NCBI GenBank assembly: GCA_021781475.1 | Contig: JAJXWT010000009.1 | Location: forward strand, 1 to 36,896 | Direction of reading: 5' to 3' | DNA from: a bacterium | GTDB lineage: Bacteria > Patescibacteriota > Saccharimonadia > Saccharimonadales > Saccharimonadaceae | Length of the DNA: 36,896 nucleotides | Shown here: positions 16,377-24,491 of the stretch, one piece after another | Layout: each line of letters opens with the position of its first letter | How positions within the stretch are numbered: the stretch's first letter is position 1 | The notes under the pieces: model-generated | What the model was told of the DNA's origin: nothing | The model's database searches: none | Seen by the model: the letters and a program-made list of their open reading frames with translations, nothing else | Program-made: the position numbers and the translations under genes

Positions 16377-17731
16377 CTTTGTAATAACCGGGCATAAAAT
16401 TCTTTTGCCCGTGCCACAGCAGTGCGCGCCACTGGCTGCGGTTTGGTGCCATAGCGTGCCACGACAAGTTCGTATAAATCAATCAGCTTTCGGGTTTGCT
16501 TTGCTTGGCACAGGTTACCGGCAAGCGCCTTACCATATTCGCCAAAGGCGGCTTGTTTTTTAGGATCTTTTAATAAATCTGTCACTTTACGCGCAATATC
16601 GCTGGCGTTATTTTTAGCAAAATACCCACTTTTACCGTCGTGGATCACCTCACTGAGCTCGCGGTCAATCATGACAATTGGCGTGCCGGCAAGTGCTGCT
16701 TCGTGCAACACCCAACCCTGGGTATCTTTAAGCGAAGGGAACACAAACACATTAAGGGCCGCGTACACAACCCCCAAATCTTCACGGTTCATAAAACCGG
16801 TAAATATAATCCGGTCGGCGTAGGGCGACTCGGCCGCCATTTTTTCAAGTACCTTGCGGTATTCAAAATCACCCACAAACAGCAGCTTTGCGTGTGGCCG
16901 GTCACGACCAATTTGCTTAAAGGCTTCAATCAGCACCGGTAAGTTCTTTTCTTCGGCAAGGCGGCCCACAAAACCAAATACTTCGTCGATCAGCTCAAGG
17001 CCCCATTGTTTGCGGAACGCGGCAAGCTGGCTCGCGCTAGGGGAAGGCAGGGCATCAACACCATTTGGCATAAGGGTAACTTTGTAACGGTACGCCTTGT
17101 CTTGCCAACTTTCGAGCTGTTTTTTGCTTTTGCGGCTTAGGGCAATCACGGCGTCAGCCTTGCTATACAAAATGGTGATTGCTTTTGAAATAATATCTTG
17201 GTTCCACTGGGTAATTTTGCGGCGCGGCCGGTGCAGCTTAATAATCTCTCGTATATCTTGCCCCTGCAGTTTCATGCTCATGGGGAACAAAACACCCACG
17301 AGCGCCAGGCTACCGGGCAGCACATTGGGGTAATTTTCGGCAAACTGATACAAATCGGTAGAATGCTGCACGACAAATGGCGTTTTTTGCTTTAACGCCG
17401 CGTTAATTCCTAACAACCCCACTTGCGACGGTGTAAAAATGTGAATTACATCAAATTCCATTTCTTTGATTTGCCGCAAAATCCGCGGTGGCAAAAACAG
17501 CGTAATATCAAAATCATCAAAAAAACCACTTGGGATACTTGGGATTCGAACAATGTGATCGTCCTCGAGCTTTGCGGACTCATTTTTTTTGCTCAGCCGC
17601 AAACCACGGGCGGGGCAAAACACGTATACGTCGTGCCCGGCGGCCTCGAGTTCTTTTTTAACCGTTTCGACAACATACGTAATGCCGTTAATTGTAGGGC
17701 GGTACGTGTCGGTAAAAAGTCCAATGCGCAT
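16373..17731 (-). CDS. GT4 family glycosyltransferase
   Basis: A cytoplasmic/peripheral-membrane GT-B glycosyltransferase (452 aa). The N-terminus MRIGLFTDTYRPTINGITYV is typical of the acceptor-side domain. The C-terminal nucleotide-sugar domain shows GFVGRLAEEKNLPVLIEAF and LHEAALAGTPIVMIDRELSE, the ExxxxGxPV-type motif of GT4. Its closest general resemblance is to glycolipid synthases (mannosyl/glucosyl-diacylglycerol type), but the substrate is not readable from sequence. It is divergent from a second GT4 gene across 60 bp. TATAAT lies 9 nt before the ATG. Confidence 0.9.
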   Translation of the reverse strand: MRIGLFTDTYRPTINGITYVVETVKKELEAAGHDVYVFCPARGLRLSKKNESAKLEDDHIVRIPSIPSGFFDDFDITLFLPPRILRQIKEMEFDVIHIFTPSQVGLLGINAALKQKTPFVVQHSTDLYQFAENYPNVLPGSLALVGVLFPMSMKLQGQDIREIIKLHRPRRKITQWNQDIISKAITILYSKADAVIALSRKSKKQLESWQDKAYRYKVTLMPNGVDALPSPSASQLAAFRKQWGLELIDEVFGFVGRLAEEKNLPVLIEAFKQIGRDRPHAKLLFVGDFEYRKVLEKMAAESPYADRIIFTGFMNREDLGVVYAALNVFVFPSLKDTQGWVLHEAALAGTPIVMIDRELSEVIHDGKSGYFAKNNASDIARKVTDLLKDPKKQAAFGEYGKALAGNLCQAKQTRKLIDLYELVVARYGTKPQPVARTAVARAKEFYARLLQS

Positions 17732-17791
17732 ATTGGCACCATTATATCATTTTTGGTGGCAGCGCTTACATTTGCTACAATAAACAACACA

Positions 17792-19039
17792 ATGAATACG
17801 CACCGAGCGTTGACAATAGGGTTATTTACTGATGATTTCTTTGGCGGGGTGCTCCGCGCCGTTGAAGTACAGGCCGCCGAGCTTGCCAAACAGGGGCACC
17901 GGGTCATTATTATTGGCCCAAAGCGGCCAGTCGAACCGCTGCCGCACGGTTGCGAATACAGGCCAGTCCGTTTTTTGTGGCACAAGCGACTCGCCGACTA
18001 CATGGGCTTTATTAGCTGGAGCGACAAAACCGTTCAGCAGCTTACGACCGAATACCAGTTTGACATCGTTCATTCGCACAACGAACGGGGCAGTATGTTT
18101 TTGTGCGCAAAAATTGCCAAAAAAACAGGGGTACCACATGTACACACCTTTCATTCTAACTACGCCGGCACCCACGCCGAAAATCCATTTTTTGCGGCTA
18201 TCAGCTCTATGGTGTATTTACCGCTCGCGCTCATGCTGCTGGGCCGCTATAGCCGCATAAAGCCCTTGCGGCATATTCACAAGCCCCAAAAGGTACAAGT
18301 GCTCGAACACAGCACGTTCGCGCGGCACGACTGGTTAATGGTCGCAAAAATGGCCCAATATGTCGATGTCTACACCTCGCCGGCACCATTTTTGATTGAT
18401 ATCGTTAACGAATGTACCTGCGGGGCTTTGAACAAAAAAGGGTTCTTTATTGCCAACGGCATTAGCCCAGAATTCGCTGCCGCCACCCGTACCCGCGCGC
18501 TCACTGGGCCAATCCAGTTTATGAGCTGCGGCCGGCTCGATCCCGAAAAACGTATCGATATCATCATTCGTGCCATGGCAAAAATTAAGGGCCCAGCTAT
18601 TACGCTGTCGATTATTGGCAACGGGTCGCAACAAGCCGCGCTCCAGGCGCTCGTTAAAAAACTTGGCCTTAAAAAGCGCGTTAAGTTTTTGGGCCGCATT
18701 AACAACCGCGAACAGCTGGCAAAAGAATACGCCAATGCCGATATATTTTTGTTCCCGTCGTACCATTTTGAAACCCAAGGGCTGGTGCTGGGCGAAGCGG
18801 CCTGCGCCGGCGAAGCAATTATTTACTGCGACGAACGCCTAAAAGTTGGCGTAAACCCGCACAATAGCTTGTTTGTCGCGCCTACCACACTAGCCTTTGC
18901 CGACGCCATGCAGGCCCTTATTGCCGATAAAAAACAGGTGCGCGCCATGCAAGCAGCCAGCAAAAAACTCTGTGCACCGCTCAGCCCCACCGCCATGGCA
19001 CAAAAAATGCTCGCACTGTACTACGGCCTATTGCAATAA
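17792..19039 (+). CDS. GT4 family glycosyltransferase (second)
   Basis: A GT-B enzyme of 415 aa. N-terminal ALTIGLFTDDFFGGVLRAVE, an acceptor-domain HSHNERGSMFLCAK, a nucleotide-sugar-side SCGRLDPEKRIDIIIRAM, and FETQGLVLGEAACAGEAIIY with the GT4 ExxACG-type motif. It probably acts in the same surface glycolipid pathway as its divergent neighbour (inference from pairing). The ORF track begins 123 codons earlier over the neighbouring gene; TGC-TACAAT lies 10 nt before the ATG at 17792, which fixes the start. Its stop is 17 bp before xth, with the xth promoter in between. Confidence 0.9.
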   Translation: MNTHRALTIGLFTDDFFGGVLRAVEVQAAELAKQGHRVIIIGPKRPVEPLPHGCEYRPVRFLWHKRLADYMGFISWSDKTVQQLTTEYQFDIVHSHNERGSMFLCAKIAKKTGVPHVHTFHSNYAGTHAENPFFAAISSMVYLPLALMLLGRYSRIKPLRHIHKPQKVQVLEHSTFARHDWLMVAKMAQYVDVYTSPAPFLIDIVNECTCGALNKKGFFIANGISPEFAAATRTRALTGPIQFMSCGRLDPEKRIDIIIRAMAKIKGPAITLSIIGNGSQQAALQALVKKLGLKKRVKFLGRINNREQLAKEYANADIFLFPSYHFETQGLVLGEAACAGEAIIYCDERLKVGVNPHNSLFVAPTTLAFADAMQALIADKKQVRAMQAASKKLCAPLSPTAMAQKMLALYYGLLQ

Positions 19040-19056
19040 AACGCTATAATAAACCT

Positions 19057-19869
19057 ATGAAACTATTTAGCTGGAACGTAAACGGCATCCGCGCGGTCTT
19101 AAGTAAAGGGGCGCTGCAAGATTTTATTGCGACGTACGACCCGGATATTTTATGCCTGCAAGAAACCAAGGCTGAACGCGGGCAGGTAGAGCTTGATTTG
19201 CCGCAATATACCGAGCATTTTTTTAGCGCCGTCAAAAAGGGCTACAGCGGCACGGCAATTTTTAGCAAAACCCCAGCTCTGCGCTACATTGACGGGTTCC
19301 CACAAGATATTATCGATACGTTTAACGTAACAGGCGACACCTACGGCGACCCCAATGCCGAAGGCCGTATTATTGCGGCGGAGTTTACCGATTTTTGGGT
19401 GGTAACTGCCTACACGCCCAACAGCAAGGGCGATTTAAGCCGCCTAAAACTGCGCTACGACAGCTGGGATAGAGCCTGCCTGGCGTACCTAAAACAGTTG
19501 GAGCAAAGCAAGCCAGTACTATATTGCGGCGACATGAATGTAGCGCACGCCGAAATTGACCTAGCCAATCCCAAAGCCAATGTAGGCAAGCACGGTTTTA
19601 CCAACGAAGAACGCAAGCGGTTCCAAGATTATTTGGACGCTGGGTTTGTTGATACATTCCGCGCCGCTAATCCAAACGCAACCGAAAAATACACCTGGTG
19701 GACCCATTGGGCCAACGCCCGCACCCGCAATGTGGGTTGGCGCATAGATTATTGGCTCGCCAGCAAAGCCATTGCCAGTAAAGTCAAAAACCCGCAAATT
19801 CACCCGAGCGTCATGGGGAGTGACCACTGCCCAGTGAGTATTGAACTATATAAAGGAGCTGATTCATGA
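19057..19869 (+). CDS. xth: Exodeoxyribonuclease III / AP endonuclease
   Basis: Base-excision repair nuclease of the EEP superfamily (270 aa). Motifs: FSWNVNGIRA with the metal-binding Asn, CLQETKA with catalytic Glu36, YTPNSKGDLSRLKLRYD, CGDMNVAHAEIDL with Asp/Asn, WRIDYWLAS, and SDHCPV with the catalytic His. All catalytic residues are present and the length is standard. CGC-TATAAT ends 6 nt before the ATG, a clear leaderless arrangement. Its stop overlaps the next gene as ATGA, so the two are probably co-translated. Confidence 0.96.
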   Translation: MKLFSWNVNGIRAVLSKGALQDFIATYDPDILCLQETKAERGQVELDLPQYTEHFFSAVKKGYSGTAIFSKTPALRYIDGFPQDIIDTFNVTGDTYGDPNAEGRIIAAEFTDFWVVTAYTPNSKGDLSRLKLRYDSWDRACLAYLKQLEQSKPVLYCGDMNVAHAEIDLANPKANVGKHGFTNEERKRFQDYLDAGFVDTFRAANPNATEKYTWWTHWANARTRNVGWRIDYWLASKAIASKVKNPQIHPSVMGSDHCPVSIELYKGADS

Positions 19870-20249
19870 ACACACCCTCACGCACATTTGATGATGCCTC
19901 AAAAGCAGTTATGCGGCACGTTAAGGAGCGCCACTGGGATAAAAATACTCCACGAGGCCTTGCAATTTCCATTTCACTGGAAGCTAACGAGCTACTCGAG
20001 CACTACCAATGGCAAGACTCTCCCGTAGGTGATACGAATGAGCTAGCGAGCGAGCTTGCTGACATTTTTATTTATGCAATCCAGTTTGCTCACCACTACA
20101 AAATTAATATTCCCACCGCAATTACCCAAAAACTTGAAAAGTCAGCCGAAAAATATCCTGTAGAAAAATTTGCAACTACAGACCCAGCGGCACGGAAAAA
20201 GGCCTGGATTGAATCAAAGGCTAACTTTAAAAAAGATACGATTTTATAA
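19866..20249 (+). CDS. MazG-like nucleotide pyrophosphohydrolase
   Basis: A 127-aa all-helical MazG-superfamily protein. The metal-binding pattern is visible as LEANELLEHYQW and then ELASELADIFIY, the ExxE...ExxD arrangement of dCTPase (RS21-C6)-type enzymes that hydrolyse non-canonical or excess dNTPs to monophosphates. It is coupled to xth by a 4-bp overlap and has AAAGGAGC upstream of the ATG. The pairing with a repair nuclease supports a role in nucleotide-pool cleaning and DNA repair (inference). Confidence 0.88.
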   Translation: MNTPSRTFDDASKAVMRHVKERHWDKNTPRGLAISISLEANELLEHYQWQDSPVGDTNELASELADIFIYAIQFAHHYKINIPTAITQKLEKSAEKYPVEKFATTDPAARKKAWIESKANFKKDTIL

Positions 20250-20301
20250 GCAAACCTCACAAGACCCTACAAACTCATGTATTGCAGGCTATACTATAGC
20301 T

Positions 20302-21093
20302 ATGGATTTAAGTTACTGGCTGCGGCAGGACCAAAAAACGCCGCTATACCCCGACATTGAATGGAGCAAACCCGAGCAAAAAGCCCACGCGGGCCGGCTT
20401 GGTGTTATTGGTGGCAACAAACTAGGGTTCGCCGGCGTGGCCGAAGCCTACCGTGTGGCATATGCCGCTGGGGTAGGGGACGTAAAAGTATTGCTGCCAG
20501 ACTGCCTTAAAAAGGCAATCCCCACCAACTGGGTAGATGTTGCCATGGCGCCATGCACCATTAGTGGTGGGCTTGCCAACGATGCCTTGCCCGACACTAT
20601 GGCGCTCGCCAATTGGAGCAATATGCTGCTATTTATTGGTGACGCCGGGCGCAACAGTGAAACCGCCATGCTGTACGAACGCGTGCTACGCGAAAGCGAC
20701 CGGCCAGTCGTGCTCACGCGCGATGCCATTGATTTAGTCAAAAATGCGCCCGAAATGCTCGCAAACCGGCCCAATACCCTGTTGGTGCTCAGCTTTGCCC
20801 AGCTACAAAAGCTATTCCAAGCGGTATATTACCCCAAAATCTTAACCTTTAGCATGCAGTTGTTGCAGCTGGTCGAGGCCGTGCATAAATTTACCATTAC
20901 GTACCCGATTACCCTTGCAGTGCTCCATAAAGACACGTTAGTGGTGGCGCATGGCGGGCAAGTCACCAGCACGCCTTGGCAAAGCCCGCTGTTAATCTGG
21001 CGTGGCGAAACCGCCGCAAGGGCCGCTTGCTATTGGGCATGGGACCAAAACCAACCGCTCGAAAGCATTACCGCAAGTTTAGTTGCCGCCTAA
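20302..21093 (+). CDS. NAD(P)HX dehydratase-like protein, ribokinase fold
   Basis: A 263-aa protein with GRLGVIGGNKLGFAGVAEAY followed by AAGVGDVKVLLPDCLKK. This resembles the opening of ADP-dependent NAD(P)H-hydrate dehydratases (YjeF C-terminal/NnrD family: GxxxxxGGS...GAAxLAAxAALRxGAGLV). Later family motifs, in particular the NxGD/ATP-binding region, are weak or absent, so catalytic activity is uncertain. The start at MDLSYWL is set by TATACT 6 nt upstream; the ORF track begins 44 codons earlier inside the preceding gene. Confidence 0.6.
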   Translation: MDLSYWLRQDQKTPLYPDIEWSKPEQKAHAGRLGVIGGNKLGFAGVAEAYRVAYAAGVGDVKVLLPDCLKKAIPTNWVDVAMAPCTISGGLANDALPDTMALANWSNMLLFIGDAGRNSETAMLYERVLRESDRPVVLTRDAIDLVKNAPEMLANRPNTLLVLSFAQLQKLFQAVYYPKILTFSMQLLQLVEAVHKFTITYPITLAVLHKDTLVVAHGGQVTSTPWQSPLLIWRGETAARAACYWAWDQNQPLESITASLVAA

Positions 21094-21095
21094 GC

Positions 21096-21123
21096 TTGCA
21101 CCGCAAACCGAAAGTGCTATAGT
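21096..21123 (+). promoter_or_regulatory. Promoter of the 66-aa gene
   Basis: TTGCAC (21096-21101), 16 bp, TGC-TATAGT (21118-21123). It shares the AAAGTGCTATA core with the promoter of the 81-aa gene at 11371-11399. Confidence 0.7.
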
Positions 21124-21162
21124 GTTGGTACGGTTCAACAGAGACAGGGAGGACGGCGAGCT

Positions 21163-21363
21163 ATGCCTACCACAACTGCTGCGGATGAGGTCGAGTGGTG
21201 CTGGATGATGCACAAGATCATGGTTGAGTTCGAGCAACTCTGGGCCTATGTACGCGCAGCGCGACAGACCAGGCAGTACCTTATGGATCGCAGCATCCGC
21301 CAAATGATGGAGTCCGCCAATCAGGCCACAAGCGACACCGCGCAAGGCAAGCTGGCCGCATGA
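21163..21363 (+). CDS. Small hypothetical protein (66 aa)
   Basis: A helical protein with an aromatic, Met-rich first half (EWCWMMHKIMVEFEQLW) and an Arg-rich middle. No family is recognised. It has its own promoter, a GGGAGG ribosome site about 11 nt before the ATG, and a GC-rich hairpin after the stop. This is the same self-contained promoter/SD/gene/terminator layout as the 81-aa gene at 11447, again with CTC/GAG/AAG-biased codons unlike the flanking genes. Confidence 0.65.
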   Translation: MPTTTAADEVEWCWMMHKIMVEFEQLWAYVRAARQTRQYLMDRSIRQMMESANQATSDTAQGKLAA

Positions 21364-21370
21364 GCCGCGA

Positions 21371-21404
21371 CCCCGCCCCGGGCCCCAAAAAGCCCAGGGC
21401 GGGG
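21371..21404 (+). terminator. GC-rich hairpin after the 66-aa gene
   Basis: CCCCGCCC and GGGCGGGG (8 bp), then one mismatch and GGGC/GCCC, with an A-rich loop. There is no immediate U-tract (AACCGCTATTTT follows), so termination efficiency is uncertain. Confidence 0.6.
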
Positions 21405-21413
21405 AACCGCTAT

Positions 21414-21443
21414 TTTACAAACACCCCTGGCGTCCTGTATAAT
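21414..21443 (+). promoter_or_regulatory. Promoter of tRNA-Leu
   Basis: TTTACA (21414-21419), 18 bp, TATAAT (21438-21443). The predicted start near 21450 gives an ~85-nt 5' leader, which contains the tRNA fragment at 21470-21495. GGCGT and ACGCC flank the -10 as an inverted repeat. Confidence 0.6.
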
Positions 21444-21469
21444 ACGCCTGGTAAAAAATACACATTTAC

Positions 21470-21495
21470 AGATAAGCAAGTGGCGGAATTGGTAG
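21470..21495 (+). repeat. Partial copy of the tRNA-Leu 5' end
   Basis: GCAAGTGGCGGAATTGGTAG (21476-21495) is identical to bases 3-22 of the tRNA-Leu gene 61 bp downstream, and the four bases before the tRNA gene (AGAT) are also shared. It ends inside the D-arm and has no anticodon or T-arm, so it is a fragment and not a tRNA. Confidence 0.9.
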
Positions 21496-21534
21496 GCCAG
21501 TTGCTGCCGCAATTTAAAAATGTATGGTTAAGAT

Positions 21535-21621
21535 GGGCAAGTGGCGGAATTGGTAGACGCGCTAGACTCAAAATCTTGTAAGAGCAATCTTGTGAGGGTT
21601 CAAGTCCCTCCTTGCCCACCA
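21535..21621 (+). tRNA. tRNA-Leu (anticodon CAA)
   Basis: A class II tRNA. Acceptor GGGCAAG pairs with CTTGCCC, discriminator A, encoded CCA. The anticodon loop CTCAAAA gives CAA. A long variable arm (TAAGA/TCTT) and T-arm GAGGG-TTCAAGT-CCCTC follow. The anticodon stem carries one T-T mismatch. Confidence 0.95.
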
Positions 21622-21633
21622 TAACCACACATT

Positions 21634-21672
21634 TTCGCTAGGGCGCGGTTGCCCACAACCACCGCAAGCGAA
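21634..21672 (+). terminator. Two-part hairpin after tRNA-Leu
   Basis: TTCGCT pairs with AGCGAA; inside, GCGGTTG pairs with CAACC-a-CCGC around CCCA. It lies 13 nt after the tRNA CCA. No U-tract follows, so it may be a processing signal or a weak terminator. Confidence 0.5.
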
Positions 21673-21742
21673 CAAACAGGCGCGCATTTAGGCCGCTTAT
21701 CCGCTAAAATGATATACTTATACGTAAGTGGGTAACTGACAC

Positions 21743-22936
21743 ATGCAGCCAAACGATGATACACAACTTGCCCTTGCAAACGACACCCCCCAAGGTGTCG
21801 CCGTACTTGGTGGCGCCGCGCCGCAACCAGGGCAGCAGCAAACCGCTCAGCAAATAGTGCGTGGGCAAATAGACAATATCTACCAAAACGACCCCCACGC
21901 CACCGAACCAGCCCAACCGGAACGCCATGGCGCGGTCGACTACACGCCAAACGAAGCGCCCAACCCCTACGCACGCACGCACGACGAATCACAGCACCAG
22001 GTAAGCGCAAATGCATGGGAACGCTACCACAGTGCTTGGCAAAGCTACTACCAACAATATTACGAACGATATTATATAAGCCAAGTCCACCAGGCAAAGC
22101 AACAGCTTGCCGCAGAGGTTAAAAGTACAAAAAATGCGCCAATTAGCGAACAAGAGGCGTTGTACGAGCTCCGTACCGACCTAATTGGTAAGGTAAAATC
22201 ACGCGCAACCAAAGTGCGCAAAAGCCGCCATTTTTGGCCGATTATTTCTGCGCTAACCGTTATGAGCGCTTTTTTGCTATTGCAATACAACCAAATCATT
22301 GGCGCCTACATTTACACCTACATGCGCCCTGGTGGTTCCGGCGAAATCAACCGCTTAGCCGACCCAACCGACATGAGCACTATTACCCAGGACAACCGCC
22401 TAATTATTGCCAGTATTGGGGTAGATGCACCCATTATTCTGAACGCCGATGCCAGCAGCCAATCGTCACTCGACGCGGCCATGGCAAAGGGCGTGGCATG
22501 GTTTAACACACAACAAGCGCACAGTTTACCAGGCCAAGACGGCAATTTTGTCATTAGCGGCCACTCCAGCAACGACTGGGCCGAAACCGGTTCGTATAAA
22601 TTTGTATTCGGCCCACTCACCGAATTAAAGCCGGGCGATACTTTTTACGTTAACTACCAGCAAAAACGCTATATTTACAAAGTCACCGGCTCAAAGGTAG
22701 TTGCGCCCACCGATGTCAGCGCCCTTGCGACCGACAACTCCAAGCCAATGATTACGCTTGTCACGTGCACGCCACTTGGTACCGACTGGAACCGTTTGCT
22801 CGTATTTGCCGACCAAATTAGCCCCGACCCAAGCACCGCAACAGCCCCAGGTGCAAGCACTGCGCCATCAGCCGCCGAAATGCCGCAAAACTCGCCAACA
22901 CTACTCGAAAAAATGCTTGGCGCGCCAGGTAACTAG
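21743..22936 (+). CDS. Sortase family transpeptidase with long cytoplasmic N-terminus
   Basis: A 397-aa membrane-anchored cysteine transpeptidase. Residues 1-160 are polar and Gln/Tyr-rich, presumably cytoplasmic; a membrane helix follows at about 164-184 (FWPIISALTVMSAFLLL). The sortase beta-barrel has catalytic His274 (FVISGHSSN), Cys342 (LVTCTPLG) and Arg351 (WNRLLVF). The SrtB/D/E-like TLVTC form suggests a housekeeping or class E-type enzyme, but class is uncertain. It would link surface proteins to the envelope. A short Ala/Pro/Ser tail ends 1 bp before the convergent PEGA gene. TATACT lies 24 nt upstream of the ATG. Confidence 0.92.
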   Translation: MQPNDDTQLALANDTPQGVAVLGGAAPQPGQQQTAQQIVRGQIDNIYQNDPHATEPAQPERHGAVDYTPNEAPNPYARTHDESQHQVSANAWERYHSAWQSYYQQYYERYYISQVHQAKQQLAAEVKSTKNAPISEQEALYELRTDLIGKVKSRATKVRKSRHFWPIISALTVMSAFLLLQYNQIIGAYIYTYMRPGGSGEINRLADPTDMSTITQDNRLIIASIGVDAPIILNADASSQSSLDAAMAKGVAWFNTQQAHSLPGQDGNFVISGHSSNDWAETGSYKFVFGPLTELKPGDTFYVNYQQKRYIYKVTGSKVVAPTDVSALATDNSKPMITLVTCTPLGTDWNRLLVFADQISPDPSTATAPGASTAPSAAEMPQNSPTLLEKMLGAPGN

Positions 22937-22937
22937 G

Positions 22938-24407
22938 TTACTGGCCGACAATCATTGTGTCGCGGGTGATTGCAACCGTGCTGCCTGTTTTGGTAATCGC
23001 ATTTAGGTATTTACCATCTTGCAACAATGATACGTCAAGCGGCAACGCATTTTGCATCATGTCGTGGCCGTTTGTGCCGTCGTAATCGTACATTCTGAGT
23101 GTTGTACCTTCGACTGTGACAAAATGAAAATCGTCAATCCAATCAAGCTGAGTAAGGGGCGGGGACTGTAGCGTAAACGGGCTGGCTTGCTGGCTGTCAA
23201 GATCGTACGTCACTACGCTGCTGCTGCCGCCAGCGTACACAAAGCGGTGCTGGTCGGGCGAAAACCCTAAGTATTCAACAGGGGCGTTTAGGGCAAGCGT
23301 GGTTACCAACGAAAACGGCGCCGGATTTTGGGTGTCGCTCGTGGTTAAGCTGCCTGTATATATCTGCACGGCGGTACCATGAGCAATCACCTCGTAATAA
23401 CTGCCGTAGTATTTATTAATACTTGCAAACAGCGGGGCAGTATCGTTAGGCGCGGTACGGTAAAATACACGCGGTGCGCTGGCGCCAGGGGTCAAGTAGC
23501 CGGCGGTACGAACATGTGTCGTAGGGTCGGCGTTTGTGGTATACACTAACGTGTCGGTGTTATATATGCTAAAGTCGTGCACATTTGTAAGCAACGGGCC
23601 GCTCATGGTCTTTGCATCGATATCGACCTTGCGGACAATGCCGTCGGTTGACAGCAGGTAAAGTGCATTGGCATCGTTAGGCGTATACTGCACATCTGTC
23701 GCGTTAACCCCTAGGGTTGTTGTGATGTTTTTTGCGACACTGGTGTTATTGGTGTCGAGTGAAATCCACTCAACATTCGTGCCATACGTGTGTTTAATAA
23801 GGATATAGCGGTTGTCGTACGACCACGACACAATTTTGAACGTTTGTGATTCGCCCGCGCTTGGTGCCGTATACGAACCGGTGGGCAGGGTCACCTGCTT
23901 GCTTTGCGGGGTGTCGGTGTTAAGCCCAACAAGCGTAACGGTCGGCTGCGCCGCGTTTTCAATCACCGCAAACGTGTTTGTGTCGTACGAAACCTTGCCG
24001 CTTGCGGCCCCGGCAAGCTTAATAGGGGTAGTAGCCACGAGTTTTTGCGGCACTAAACGGGCATAATCGAGCCACAATACAGCCCCAGCCCGCACTGTAA
24101 CCGCTTTTTGCCAGGTGTCATAGCCGGCTTCGCTCATTGTCACCGTGTGATTACCAGCGCCCACAGTCAGGCTGCTTGGCGTTTTGTTCGCAAGGTGGAC
24201 TTGGTCAAGCCGAACATCAGCGCCACTAGGGAACGTGCCAAACTGCACAAGACCACCTTGTTCGAACTTGCCATCGTACTGGTTATAACGGTAACCCTGG
24301 ATAATAAAGTACAGGCCGGTTACCAGCAGTACTACAACCAATACCATGGCTGTGTAGACGATAGCCAGACGGATACGAAGCAAGCGTTTTTGTGCTTTTC
24401 GATTCAT
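22938..24407 (-). CDS. Membrane-anchored PEGA domain protein with beta-propeller-like C-terminus
   Basis: A 489-aa protein. An N-terminal Arg/Lys cluster and membrane helix (about 15-35) are followed by a PEGA domain at about 50-120: GTFPSGADVRLDQVHLANKT, then LTVGAGNHTVTMSEAGYD. The remaining ~350 residues are repeated beta-strand segments (for example SYDNRYILIKHTYG, FSPDQHRFVYAGG) that look like a WD/TolB-type propeller. It is an extracytoplasmic scaffold or binding protein; the ligand is unknown. TATAAT lies 11 nt before the ATG. Confidence 0.82.
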   Translation of the reverse strand: MNRKAQKRLLRIRLAIVYTAMVLVVVLLVTGLYFIIQGYRYNQYDGKFEQGGLVQFGTFPSGADVRLDQVHLANKTPSSLTVGAGNHTVTMSEAGYDTWQKAVTVRAGAVLWLDYARLVPQKLVATTPIKLAGAASGKVSYDTNTFAVIENAAQPTVTLVGLNTDTPQSKQVTLPTGSYTAPSAGESQTFKIVSWSYDNRYILIKHTYGTNVEWISLDTNNTSVAKNITTTLGVNATDVQYTPNDANALYLLSTDGIVRKVDIDAKTMSGPLLTNVHDFSIYNTDTLVYTTNADPTTHVRTAGYLTPGASAPRVFYRTAPNDTAPLFASINKYYGSYYEVIAHGTAVQIYTGSLTTSDTQNPAPFSLVTTLALNAPVEYLGFSPDQHRFVYAGGSSSVVTYDLDSQQASPFTLQSPPLTQLDWIDDFHFVTVEGTTLRMYDYDGTNGHDMMQNALPLDVSLLQDGKYLNAITKTGSTVAITRDTMIVGQ

Positions 24408-24491
24408 TGTATACCCCCATTATACATGCTTGCACAGATAAGGTGAATGGGATATGATATAGGCATAAGCAAATAGGGACACTGTAGGGGT

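Noticed and set aside
17593-18778. Minus-strand ORFs of 117-147 aa inside the second GT4 gene
   Set aside because: They are shadows of a complete glycosyltransferase with all family motifs.
21476-21500. Second tRNA-Leu gene
   Set aside because: Only the acceptor 5' strand and D-arm start are present; there is no anticodon stem, T-arm or 3' acceptor.
21360-21581. 73-aa ORF running from the 66-aa gene into tRNA-Leu
   Set aside because: It has an ATGA overlap with the previous gene, but crosses a stable GC hairpin, the tRNA promoter and the tRNA itself. The duplicated tRNA fragment gives it its apparent length.
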